Source of the DNA: Clostridia bacterium
Lineage (GTDB): Bacteria; Bacillota; Clostridia; Christensenellales; Borkfalkiaceae
Assembly: GCA_017396365.1 (NCBI GenBank)
Contig: JAFQMD010000030.1
Location: forward strand, 62,001-126,000
Length of the DNA: 64,000 bases
Reading direction: 5' to 3'
The notes beneath the pieces were generated by a model. It saw nothing but the letters and a program-made list of their open reading frames with translations, was not told the origin of the DNA and did no database searches. Shown one piece after another: positions 1-8,077 of this stretch. Each line of letters opens with the position of its first letter. The stretch's first letter is position 1. The translations under genes and the position numbers were made by a program.

Positions 1-1148
1 TTAATTTTTAACTTTTTCTCTTCAACGCTTCTTTCCGTAGTCAAAACTTCTTTTCGCAACGTTTTAAATTCAACTATTTTTGCGCTAATTGAAATCAATT
101 CGTCTCTTTTTGCTTTTAGGTCTTCTTTTTCTAATTTTAAATTGTCGATAGCAAGGTATTCTTCTTCGCTTTTTTCTCTCTTAATTTTTAAATCAGAAAG
201 GGCTAACGAAAGGTCGGAATACTCTTTTAAAACAACTTTTTCAACTTTTAATTTTTCATCTAATTCTTCTTGAAGATCAACTATTCTTTTTGCAACGTCA
301 TAGACTTCTAAAACACCGTTTAAGGCATCGATTTCAACTTGTCTCTTTTTAAGAAGTTCAAGAGTTTCGCTCTCTTCAACACACTTATTATACAAATTGT
401 AAAAAGGCGTATTTTCTTCGATATATTCGTTGATTTTTAAAAGTTTTTCACTTTTAGTTTCATACTCTTTTTCGTAGGCTTTAAGTTGACTAATTAAGGC
501 GTCTAAATTCTCTTTCGTGTCGTTTTCATATCTACTTAAATCGTGATATAAAACTTCTAATTTTCTGTCCACGCTTTCAATTTTATCCTTTAATTTTATA
601 TTAAATCTATCGCCGTATTTTTCAAGCCCAAAAAGTTTTTCAATTATCTTTACTCTCTCGCCTTTAGGCGCTTTAACAAACTGAGCAAACTCGCCTTGCG
701 GTAAAATTATGCACTTTGTAAATTCGGCTTGACCGAGCCCTAAAATACTCTCTATTTTTTTATTCACTTCACTCGTTAAAGACGCGAGCGAAATTACGCT
801 ACCACCCGTAGTTTGATAGAGCGACGCTACTGCTCCACCGTAACTTCCGTCTTTTTTAAGTTTAAAACTGCGTTCGACTAAATATCTTTGTCTTACTGAA
901 TTTTCAAATATTTCAAATTCTAAACTAATATACGCATTTTTTCGCCTTGCGCTTATAAGTTCAACTGCTTTTAGTCCACTTATTTCACCGTAAAGCGCAA
1001 TAATAACGGAGTCTAAAATAGTGCTTTTACCACTTCCAGTCGAACCGAAAATGCCAAAAAGCCCACTACTTGAAACGCTTTCAAAATCTATTTCAACTCT
1101 TTCGGAAAAACTGCGTATTCCATCAATTACAAGTTTTATAGGTTTCAC
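1..1148 (-). CDS. sbcC: SbcC/Rad50-like nuclease ATPase subunit, N-terminal part (cut by window edge)
   Basis: About 382 N-terminal residues of an SMC-like ATPase; the frame is still open at base 1. The start is GTG at 1148, with GGAGGAG overlapping the sbcD stop as its ribosome binding site. The head opens with KPIKLVIDGIRSF and a Walker A motif GSTGSGKST at about residues 35-43, then the Q-loop region with ILPQGEFAQF. From about residue 190 the sequence becomes charged and heptad-like, as expected for the ascending arm of the Rad50 coiled coil. Members of the family pair with SbcD to cut hairpins and protein-blocked DNA ends. It lies 2 bases after sbcD, so the two are surely cotranscribed. 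The zinc hook and the C-terminal ATPase half lie outside the window. Confidence 0.9.
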   Translation of the reverse strand, partial: MKPIKLVIDGIRSFSERVEIDFESVSSSGLFGIFGSTGSGKSTILDSVIIALYGEISGLKAVELISARRKNAYISLEFEIFENSVRQRYLVERSFKLKKDGSYGGAVASLYQTTGGSVISLASLTSEVNKKIESILGLGQAEFTKCIILPQGEFAQFVKAPKGERVKIIEKLFGLEKYGDRFNIKLKDKIESVDRKLEVLYHDLSRYENDTKENLDALISQLKAYEKEYETKSEKLLKINEYIEENTPFYNLYNKCVEESETLELLKKRQVEIDALNGVLEVYDVAKRIVDLQEELDEKLKVEKVVLKEYSDLSLALSDLKIKREKSEEEYLAIDNLKLEKEDLKAKRDELISISAKIVEFKTLRKEVLTTERSVEEKKLKI

Positions 1149-1150
1149 TC

Positions 1151-2314
1151 TTACTCCTCCGCCATTATTTCAAGATATGCTTTTAAAAGGTCGTCGTCTG
1201 GCTTTGCGCCAAATTTTTTAGTATAAAACTCAACGAATAAATCTTCGTCGGAAAGGTCGCGCCTTCCACTAATTCCACCCCTTTCAAACTCGCTCGAAAA
1301 CTCTAATTTTATCTTGGTTACGTTTGGGTATTTGCCTTTGATATTCGCCGTCTCTTCCATCGTTAAAGGACGGTCGGAAATTATCGTTAAATCTACGAAT
1401 TTATCGGAAAATTTACAAAGTTTTACGTCTAATTCATCCGTGCCGACAACGGTTATTTTAGCAAGTTTTTTACCCGAAACTAAGTCAACCGTTTTTAAGT
1501 TTTCAACCTTGCCGTTTTCAATGCTAAAAACAGTAACCGACTTTTGATTTCCCACTTCGTCGTAAGCGTATTGAATAGGCGAGCCTGAATAAATTACGTT
1601 TTTGCTCTTTGATGCAATTTGTCTTTTATGCAAGTGCCCGAGCGCCGTATATAAGCAACTTTCGGGAATAGCAGACGGCGATACAACTTTTACTCCGCCA
1701 AGGTCAATTCGCCTTTCGCTTTCACTACTTTCTCCACCTACCATAAACAAGTGGCTTACAAGTACGCCACTTTGACCTTCTTTCTTTTTAGAAAAAATAT
1801 CGGCTAATATATCTTTTACTCTTTCGCCATAGTCCTTTTCCTTGTCAATAACGTATCCGTACGGCGCTTCGCCAAAAAACGAAAGCGTGGCGATAAAATA
1901 TTCATTATCAAATTTATCTTTAAAAACAAGGTGATTTTTACCACAGTCAACGAGTTGAACGTTACCACTGTTATTAGGCGTAAAATCGTTTTCTTTTCCG
2001 CAAAGATAAACTCCCCTTTTATAAGCCATAGTTCTCGCTGCGGAAAGCCTGTCTTCGTCGTCGTGATTCCCACTTATGCAAACTACGGTAATATTATTTT
2101 CAGAAAAACCGTCAAGCCACTCAAAGAAAAGATTTTCTGCCTCTGACGACGGAATAAAAGTGTCGTAAACGTCGCCAGCGACGAGCATTATATCCACCTT
2201 TTCAGCAGTTGCAATAGATAAAATCTCATCTAATACTGCTTTTTGTTCTTCTAAACGGCTAACACCGTCTAATTTCTTGCCGATATGAAGATCTGAAGTG
2301 TGTAAAAATTTCAT
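1151..2314 (-). CDS. sbcD: Exonuclease subunit SbcD (Mre11-like metallophosphoesterase)
   Basis: A 387-residue Mre11/SbcD nuclease. The metallophosphoesterase motifs are in order: SDLHIG (D8, H10), AGDVYD (D48), SGNHDDED (N83, H84) and GHLH in the middle of the protein. These are the two-metal ligands of the family. It forms a complex with SbcC, encoded directly downstream, for double-strand-break and hairpin processing. An upstream TTG (2320) could also start the frame, but the ATG at 2314 begins exactly at the conserved MKFLHTSDLHIG N-terminus. The promoter is interleaved with that of the rightward dnaD-like gene. Confidence 0.93.
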   Translation of the reverse strand: MKFLHTSDLHIGKKLDGVSRLEEQKAVLDEILSIATAEKVDIMLVAGDVYDTFIPSSEAENLFFEWLDGFSENNITVVCISGNHDDEDRLSAARTMAYKRGVYLCGKENDFTPNNSGNVQLVDCGKNHLVFKDKFDNEYFIATLSFFGEAPYGYVIDKEKDYGERVKDILADIFSKKKEGQSGVLVSHLFMVGGESSESERRIDLGGVKVVSPSAIPESCLYTALGHLHKRQIASKSKNVIYSGSPIQYAYDEVGNQKSVTVFSIENGKVENLKTVDLVSGKKLAKITVVGTDELDVKLCKFSDKFVDLTIISDRPLTMEETANIKGKYPNVTKIKLEFSSEFERGGISGRRDLSDEDLFVEFYTKKFGAKPDDDLLKAYLEIMAEE

Positions 2315-2382
2315 AGACAATAGTTCCTAATTTGACCTTTGACCACAAAATGTTGTGTTCAAAAAAAATTCTTTTAAAATAT

Positions 2383-2432
2383 CTTGATTTTTTTATAATA
2401 ATATAATAATATATTTTAACAACAAAATCAAG
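2383..2432. promoter_or_regulatory. Interleaved divergent promoters for sbcD and the dnaD-like gene
   Basis: A 9-base perfect inverted repeat (CTTGATTTT at 2383-2391, AAAATCAAG at 2424-2432) supplies a TTGATT -35 on each strand. The rightward promoter has -35 at 2384-2389, a 17-base spacer and TAATAT at 2407-2412. The leftward one has -35 at 2426-2431, a 17-base spacer and TATTAT at 2403-2408. The two -10 boxes overlap, so polymerase could occupy only one at a time. The region is very AT-rich, so chance matches are possible. Confidence 0.5.
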
Positions 2433-2447
2433 TTCTTCAGGGAAATT

Positions 2448-3851
2448 ATGTCATTTTGCAGTTTTTCAAAAGATTTTTTAAATAGCGAGCACACTTTAGT
2501 CGATAATAAGTTTATCGATATGTATTTGCCCATTGCAACGGGCGACGCCGTAAAGGTATATCTTTACGGTCTTTTTGCGTGCAAACAAGACGAAGAAATT
2601 ACTCTTGACAAATTTGCAAAACAGTTAAATTTACCCGAAGAAGAAGTTAAAAACTGCTTTAAGTTTTGGGAAGAATTCGGCGTATTAAACGTTTTGACGG
2701 AAGATCCTTTTACAGTTGCTTACCTACCCGTTTCTTCTCATAAACCTAAAAAGTACAACCCCGAAAAATACACGGGATTTAACAAGGCTTTACAAGTATT
2801 GATACCCGAAAGGATGATAACGCCTAACGAATATTCTGCGTATTTTTCACTTATGGAAGAACATTCTATAAAGCCCGAAGCAATGCTTATGATAATTAAA
2901 TATTGCGTTGACTTAAAAGGCAAAAACATCAGTTTTAGATACGTTTTAAAAGTGGCGAACGACTTTGCGTCAAGGGGCGTTACGACAGAGAGCAAAATTG
3001 AAAAAGAACTTTCAGATTACACTATAAAATCTGCTGATTTATATGAAATTTTTGCAGTTTTAAACCCAAATTCAAAGCCCGAAATCGAAGATATGAACTT
3101 ATACAAAAAGTGGACTTTGGATATGAAGTTTAGCAAGAACGCAATTATTACTACCGCTGTAAAAAGCAAGGCAAAAACTACCCAAAAACTCGATAAAGAA
3201 CTCAATTTATTGTACTCTGCTAAAAAGTTTTCTCCCGAAGAAATCGAGTCTTATTATAAAGAGAAAAAAGCAGTCGTTGAAATTGCTTATAACGTAAATA
3301 AAACCCTTTCGGTTTATACTGAAGTTATCGAGCCCGTCGTTGAAAATTACGTTTTACCTTGGCTTAACAAGGGTTACGACGAAAACGCGCTTGTATTTAT
3401 AGCAAATTACTGTTTTAGAAAAAATAGGCGTTCGCTTGAAAAAATGGACGAAATAGTTGATAAACTCTATCAAAACGGGCTTATAACTGTAAACGCTATC
3501 GCCGATTTTATTAAATCTTCAACCAAAGACGACGAATTTATCAAAAATCTACTCGCTATCGCAGGGCTTTCGAGAAAACCTATCGACTACGATAGACAAA
3601 ACTTGCAAATTTGGAGAAACTGGAATTTTTCAGACGAAATGATTGAAAAAGCGGTATCGTTATCAACGGGCAAAAGCAATCCGTTCGCATACGTAAACGC
3701 AATACTTTCCGACTGGAAAAACGACGGCATTTTCTCCCCCGACAAAATACCTACGATTAAACAAAGTAAAAACAGCGCATTTAAATCGCAAACTTATACG
3801 AAAGAAGAACTCGACGACCTTATCGACAATATTGACGACGTTGACTTTTAA
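2448..3851 (+). CDS. DnaD/DnaB-type primosomal replication initiation protein
   Basis: A 467-residue protein of the Firmicutes DnaD/DnaB superfamily, which remodels origin DNA and helps load the replicative helicase. The first ~110 residues look like the winged-helix N-domain (LPIATGDAVKVYLYGLF). The C-terminal DDBH2 domain carries the diagnostic YxxxIxxxW motif as YVNAILSDW at residues 415-423. An earlier region (about 185-240, with KKWTLDMKFS) looks like a second, diverged DDBH2 copy, which would match the two-copy arrangement of DnaB rather than DnaD. The tail is acidic. The helicase-loader gene follows 8 bases downstream, supporting a primosome pair. The ribosome binding site (CAGGG) is modest. 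Confidence 0.85.
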   Translation: MSFCSFSKDFLNSEHTLVDNKFIDMYLPIATGDAVKVYLYGLFACKQDEEITLDKFAKQLNLPEEEVKNCFKFWEEFGVLNVLTEDPFTVAYLPVSSHKPKKYNPEKYTGFNKALQVLIPERMITPNEYSAYFSLMEEHSIKPEAMLMIIKYCVDLKGKNISFRYVLKVANDFASRGVTTESKIEKELSDYTIKSADLYEIFAVLNPNSKPEIEDMNLYKKWTLDMKFSKNAIITTAVKSKAKTTQKLDKELNLLYSAKKFSPEEIESYYKEKKAVVEIAYNVNKTLSVYTEVIEPVVENYVLPWLNKGYDENALVFIANYCFRKNRRSLEKMDEIVDKLYQNGLITVNAIADFIKSSTKDDEFIKNLLAIAGLSRKPIDYDRQNLQIWRNWNFSDEMIEKAVSLSTGKSNPFAYVNAILSDWKNDGIFSPDKIPTIKQSKNSAFKSQTYTKEELDDLIDNIDDVDF

Positions 3852-3859
3852 GGTGAATT

Positions 3860-4798
3860 ATGAATTACGACAACGCGCTACTTAGCGAAATTGAAAAAAT
3901 ATATTTAGAAAAGAGAAAAAAAGCCGAACAACCCGTTGAAATTTTGAAACAAGCGCTTTTTTCTAATAGCGACTACCTATCGGCGTATAACGGCTACAAC
4001 GCAACGCGATTTGAAATTAGTAAGGCAAAATTTATGGGCGACGATGACAATTTGCCCGTTTTGAAAGCAAAACTAAACGATTATAAACTTAAAATGCAAG
4101 AAATTAGGCTAAGTTTAGGCTACGACGACAAGACCTTATCACCAAAATACGAGTGTAAATCGTGCTTAGATACGGGTAGAACGGCTGACGGCGTTAGATG
4201 TAAATGTTTTAAAAAACTCGTTTGTAAACTGACCTTAGAAAAGTTAGGTTTAGAAAAGAAAAAACTTCCTTCTTTTAAAAAGGCGGGATATAAAGACCTT
4301 AATAACTTGCAAAAAATATACGATAAAATGGCTTTATACTGCGAAAAATTCCCAAATACCGATAAAAATATCGTTATCGCGGGGAACGTTGGCACGGGTA
4401 AAAGTTATCTTGCAGGGTGTATTGCAAACGAACTCATTTCAAAAGATTTTAACGTAATATTTTTATCCGCTTGCGAATTAAACTCTATATTGCTTAAATA
4501 CCACGTCTCGCCTATTGACGAAAAGGGCGCGTATTTAGACCTTTTAACAAATTGCGATTTGTTAGTTATTGACGACCTTGGTAGCGAGCCTATATACAAA
4601 AACGTTACAGAAGAATATCTTTTGATGATAATTACCGAAAGAATGACAAAATCAAACCCGTTTATTATAACGACTAACCTTGAACAAGAACAACTGCTCG
4701 ACCGATACGGCGATAGAACGCTATCGAGATTAAACGACAAGAAAAAAGGCGTTTTTATTCAAATAAAAGGCGAAGATTTAAGAAGAAAGAAAATTTAA
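3860..4798 (+). CDS. DnaI/DnaC-like AAA+ helicase loader ATPase
   Basis: A 312-residue helicase loader. The N-terminal ~95 residues are helical and charged, the helicase-binding part in DnaI. A zinc-type cluster follows (C99, C102, C114, C116). The AAA+ domain then shows Walker A GNVGTGKS (175-182), Walker B LLVIDDLGSE (from 234) and a sensor ITTNLE. The family deposits the DnaC/DnaB-type hexameric helicase on origin DNA together with DnaD/DnaB. It is the last gene of the two-gene unit with the DnaD-like protein and is followed by a strong terminator. Confidence 0.88.
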   Translation: MNYDNALLSEIEKIYLEKRKKAEQPVEILKQALFSNSDYLSAYNGYNATRFEISKAKFMGDDDNLPVLKAKLNDYKLKMQEIRLSLGYDDKTLSPKYECKSCLDTGRTADGVRCKCFKKLVCKLTLEKLGLEKKKLPSFKKAGYKDLNNLQKIYDKMALYCEKFPNTDKNIVIAGNVGTGKSYLAGCIANELISKDFNVIFLSACELNSILLKYHVSPIDEKGAYLDLLTNCDLLVIDDLGSEPIYKNVTEEYLLMIITERMTKSNPFIITTNLEQEQLLDRYGDRTLSRLNDKKKGVFIQIKGEDLRRKKI

Positions 4799-4832
4799 TT
4801 ATATACAGGTTTTACCTACTAAAACCGAGAAA

Positions 4833-4875
4833 GAGCCCCGTAAGTCAATCGGACTTACGGGGCTCGCTATTTTTA
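4833..4875. terminator. Bidirectional terminator between the helicase loader and lysR
   Basis: A perfect 14-bp GC-rich stem (4833-4846 with 4852-4865, 5-base loop) is followed rightward by GCTATTTTTA, and leftward by a short run of mixed T. It sits between two convergent genes. Confidence 0.85.
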
Positions 4876-4881
4876 TTCGGT

Positions 4882-5790
4882 TTACTTATTTTGATTATAC
4901 TGGTCAACGTCTAAAATTTTAATAAATTCTTTAACCGCAAAGGTGTGCGTTGACGTATCTTTATTAAGCACGACGCCCGTCGCTCTCGTTGGAAGGGCTG
5001 GACTAACTTTAATTTCATAAAGTTCTTTTCTCGCAAGTTCTTCTAAAACGTAACGACGCGGAACGCAAGCAATGCCCATACCGTTTTTAGCCATTTCAAT
5101 AACGAGTTCAATACTTCCCGCCTCAAATTCGGGAGTAATCGTTATGCCGTGAGTGTCTAAAAATCCGTTGATTTCCTTAGTTGTTGACGTAGAATTATCA
5201 AGCATTATTATAGGATAATCGGGCAAATCTCTCAAATCTAATATACTGTCGAAAAGGTCTGAAAACTTGTCAGACGCAACGAAAATATCTTCAATTATGC
5301 CCGTTTGTCCCGTCAAAAGCACGTCGTCGTCATCAATAGGTAAACTTACCATGCCGATATCGGCTTTATCGGTTTTTATTCTTTCTAAGGTGTCCTTTGT
5401 AGTACAATCTTTAAAAGTTATAACGACGTTTGGATAAAGTTCGTGATATTTTTTAATATATCTCATAAGGAAATGGGTAACGACGGTATCGGCTGCCGAA
5501 ATACGAAGTACACCCGTTGCGATATTCTTGCTCTCTTTAAACTTTGACTCCGCCGAATCTAACAATTTTATGGCTCTTTCAACAAGTTCAAAAATTTGTC
5601 TTCCACCCGTTTCAGTAAGTTCCATACCCCTACTTACTCTGTTAAAAAGTTTACCGCCAAGTTGCTTTTCAAGGTGTTTTATTGCTTGCGATACGGCAGG
5701 TTGAGAAATATACAATTCTTCGGACGCCTTAGTCAAACTACCGCATTTGGCTACTGCGTAAAACACTCTATATAAATCTAAATCTATCAT
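4882..5790 (-). CDS. LysR-family transcriptional regulator
   Basis: A 302-residue LysR regulator. The winged helix-turn-helix occupies residues 1-60 (DLYRVFYAVAKCGSLTKAS, ELYISQPAVSQAIKHLE), followed by a linker helix and a periplasmic-binding-like effector domain of two subdomains. It starts 8 bases after the mnmE stop behind AGGAGGGA and is therefore probably cotranscribed with mnmE, rather than divergent from a target as is usual for LysR proteins. The ligand is unknown. Its architecture resembles the CysL/YeiE-like group, but nothing nearby identifies a regulon. Confidence 0.9.
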   Translation of the reverse strand: MIDLDLYRVFYAVAKCGSLTKASEELYISQPAVSQAIKHLEKQLGGKLFNRVSRGMELTETGGRQIFELVERAIKLLDSAESKFKESKNIATGVLRISAADTVVTHFLMRYIKKYHELYPNVVITFKDCTTKDTLERIKTDKADIGMVSLPIDDDDVLLTGQTGIIEDIFVASDKFSDLFDSILDLRDLPDYPIIMLDNSTSTTKEINGFLDTHGITITPEFEAGSIELVIEMAKNGMGIACVPRRYVLEELARKELYEIKVSPALPTRATGVVLNKDTSTHTFAVKEFIKILDVDQYNQNK

Positions 5791-5798
5791 ATTCCCTC

Positions 5799-7136
5799 CT
5801 ATTTACCAACGCAAAATTTACTAAAAATCTCGTCGATAATTCTTTCGTTTGCAGTTTCGCCACTAACTTCGCCAAGATATTGCCAAGCCGAATTTAAGTC
5901 GATTGCGCATAAATCTGCGGTGTTTACACTAAATCCTTGCAACGCGTCGTCTATTGATTTTAATGCGTTTTTAAGGGCGAACAAATGCCTTTCTTCAGTT
6001 AAAAAGTCGGCGTTTAAGTCGATTTTTCCACCGAAAGCCCTTTTTGAAAGTTCTTCTTTTAACAGGTCGATATTAAGCCCTGTTTTTGCTGAAATATAAA
6101 TATCGCCGTCTATATGCGGTTTTTCTTGTAAATCAAGTTTATTTACGACGACGATTCTCTCTTTGTCTTTAGTTTGCTCTAAAACTTTTTCGTCGTCTTC
6201 GTCTATCGGTTTACTACCGTCTAAAACTACCACGCAAACGTCACAGTCGTTTAAAAGATTTTCCGAACGCTTTATGCCTACGCTTTCAATCTCGTCGCTA
6301 CTTTCTCTTATACCTGCCGTGTCGTAAAGGTTAAATCTTACTCCGTCGATATCAATTTCGCCTTCTACTACGTCTCTCGTAGTTCCTGCAATCGAAGAAA
6401 CGATAGCCTTGTCGTAATCTAATATACCGTTAAGCAATGAACTTTTACCCGTGTTAGGTTTACCTAAAAGGGCTACTTTTACACCGTGTTTTACCTTTCT
6501 TCCCTTGCCGTAACGAGAAATTATAAGTTCTATTTGGCTCTTTACTAAGTTTAAAGAATTGATAATTTCGTCGTAATTATCTTCGGTTACCCCTTCTTCT
6601 GGGTAATCAATTCCAGCGTTTATGTATGCGAGCGCGTAGGTAATTTTGTCTTGCATCTCTATTATCTTTTTAGTAAGTTTTTCTCTATAAAGATAGTAAC
6701 CTGCCTTGACTTCGCCTACGCTTTCGCTATTTATCATATCTATAAGCCCTTCACACGAAGAAAGGCTCATTTTTCCATTTAAAAACGCCCTTTTCGTAAA
6801 CTCGCCCTTAGTTGCCGGAATAGCGCCGAGTTCAAAAGTCCTTTTTAAAATACCTTGAGTAATTGCAATTCCACCGTGGCAATGAAATTCGACCATATCT
6901 TCGCCCGTGTAACTTTTGGGCGCTTTAAAATAGACGCACATACCAAAATCGGTAAAATGTCCGCCGTCTATTTCGCCAACGTAGAGTTTATAAGGCTTAA
7001 AATCGCGTACCAAAATACTGCCGAGCGGTTTAAACATTTTCTCGGCTATATCAAGCGGATTGTCTCCGCTTATTCGTATTATCGCCACGCCACCAACGCC
7101 CGTAGCAGTTGAAATTGCTGAAATATTTTTACTCAT
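5799..7136 (-). CDS. mnmE: tRNA uridine-5-carboxymethylaminomethyl modification GTPase MnmE
   Basis: A 445-residue MnmE (TrmE). The N-terminal tetrahydrofolate-binding domain begins ISAISTATGVGGVAIIRISG. The inserted Ras-like G domain has GKPNTGKSS, the DTAGIRES switch and NKLD. The C-terminal helical domain ends in the catalytic FCVGK with Cys442. With MnmG it installs the 5-carboxymethylaminomethyl group on U34 of several tRNAs. In many Firmicutes it neighbours mnmG and jag/yidC near the origin; here it sits between an unrelated membrane protein and a LysR gene, 2-8 bases from each. Confidence 0.97.
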   Translation of the reverse strand: MSKNISAISTATGVGGVAIIRISGDNPLDIAEKMFKPLGSILVRDFKPYKLYVGEIDGGHFTDFGMCVYFKAPKSYTGEDMVEFHCHGGIAITQGILKRTFELGAIPATKGEFTKRAFLNGKMSLSSCEGLIDMINSESVGEVKAGYYLYREKLTKKIIEMQDKITYALAYINAGIDYPEEGVTEDNYDEIINSLNLVKSQIELIISRYGKGRKVKHGVKVALLGKPNTGKSSLLNGILDYDKAIVSSIAGTTRDVVEGEIDIDGVRFNLYDTAGIRESSDEIESVGIKRSENLLNDCDVCVVVLDGSKPIDEDDEKVLEQTKDKERIVVVNKLDLQEKPHIDGDIYISAKTGLNIDLLKEELSKRAFGGKIDLNADFLTEERHLFALKNALKSIDDALQGFSVNTADLCAIDLNSAWQYLGEVSGETANERIIDEIFSKFCVGK

Positions 7137-7138
7137 AA

Positions 7139-8059
7139 TCAGTTAAAAAAGTCGTCTCCGCCGTTTTGTCCGTTTTGGTTTTTTGAATCAAAATCTTCAA
7201 ACGGGTTAGAATTTCCACCTTGTTTTTTATCGCTAAATTCTTCAAAAGGATCTGGCGCAGGTTGATTTTGATTGCCGTTTCCGTAAGGATTGCCGTTATT
7301 ATACGGGTTATTGCCGTTGTTGTAGGGATTATTTGCGTTATTATAAGGGTTTCCGTTTCCATAAGGGTTGTTGCCGTATGGATTGTAGTATCTTCTTCTC
7401 GATTCAACGTAAGCGTCGTAATCAATTCTCTTTTTGTTTCTAAGCGCGAAAATGAATATTCCACCTACGACGAGCGTTGAAGTTACAACGTAACCAACAG
7501 CGGTTAAAACGGTAAACATAAAGTTGTTTTTGAGCGTATAACTCATAAACAAGTTTTTAAGCACGAATAATAAGAATATTATGAAAGCAAGTTCCGTCAA
7601 GTCGTTTACGGTTGCCAAAACTGCTAACAAATAAGAATTAAGACCGAGCGTTGTTGTAGTTGGAACGCCACCCGAAATAATATTCGCCAAATTTGGAATA
7701 CCGTAAACTATATCGATAGCCAAACTCGTAGCAGTAGAAATTCCAGCAAAAATTATTGCTAAAATGTAAAAAGCGTCAGTCTTTTTTACGTATTTACTTT
7801 CGGGAGCAAGTTGATGCGCAACGTAAATGCCGTAAAACGGAATTATTGCTCTTTTTGGCTTATGAATTCCCTTTCTACTTGCCATTTTGTAAAGACCTAT
7901 ACTTCTAAACACGTAATATACCGCAATGATAGCAAGTTGCGACAAAGCGTAGGCTATAAACATAGTTAAATAGCCACTTGGAGAAAGTTCGTAACCCGTT
8001 TGCTTTGCGTACGTATCGGAAAAATCTTTCAAACTGTATATAATATCAAATATCATCAA
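7139..8059 (-). CDS. Multi-pass membrane protein with Asn/Tyr/Gly-rich repetitive tail
   Basis: A 306-residue protein with about five hydrophobic segments in its first 215 residues, including motifs GLYKMASRKGI and RAIIPFYGIYVAHQLAP typical of small uncharacterised Firmicutes membrane proteins with a conserved cytosolic loop between helices. From about residue 220 the tail is low complexity: repeats of NPYGN and NPYNN, then two acidic DPFEEFSD / NPFEDFDS segments, ending GGDDFFN. Function unknown. It lies between proS and mnmE, within 2-19 bases of both, so it is probably expressed with them. The tail is likely cytoplasmic and disordered. Confidence 0.7.
   Translation of the reverse strand: MMIFDIIYSLKDFSDTYAKQTGYELSPSGYLTMFIAYALSQLAIIAVYYVFRSIGLYKMASRKGIHKPKRAIIPFYGIYVAHQLAPESKYVKKTDAFYILAIIFAGISTATSLAIDIVYGIPNLANIISGGVPTTTTLGLNSYLLAVLATVNDLTELAFIIFLLFVLKNLFMSYTLKNNFMFTVLTAVGYVVTSTLVVGGIFIFALRNKKRIDYDAYVESRRRYYNPYGNNPYGNGNPYNNANNPYNNGNNPYNNGNPYGNGNQNQPAPDPFEEFSDKKQGGNSNPFEDFDSKNQNGQNGGDDFFN
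7225..7390 (-). repeat. Imperfect short tandem repeats coding for NPYGN/NPYNN units
   Basis: About eight degenerate 15-18-base units of the type GGAAACCCTTAT / GGCAATAACCCGTAT lie in frame in the tail of the membrane protein. Such arrays can expand or contract by slippage without breaking the frame. Confidence 0.65.
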
Positions 8060-8077
8060 TTACACCTTTTATTAAGA

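Noticed and set aside
1816..2073. Open frames within sbcD in other phases, and similar long frames inside proS, tkt, lon and oppD
   Set aside because: They lie wholly within strongly recognised genes in another phase, lack ribosome binding sites and show no family features.
7225..7390. Possible CRISPR array in the repeated segment
   Set aside because: The units are short, degenerate, in coding frame and without spacers; they encode the NPYGN tail.
7129..7464. A Thr/Ile-rich frame opposite in phase to the repeat tail of the membrane protein
   Set aside because: It is the shifted reading of the Asn/Tyr repeat DNA and has no independent start signal.
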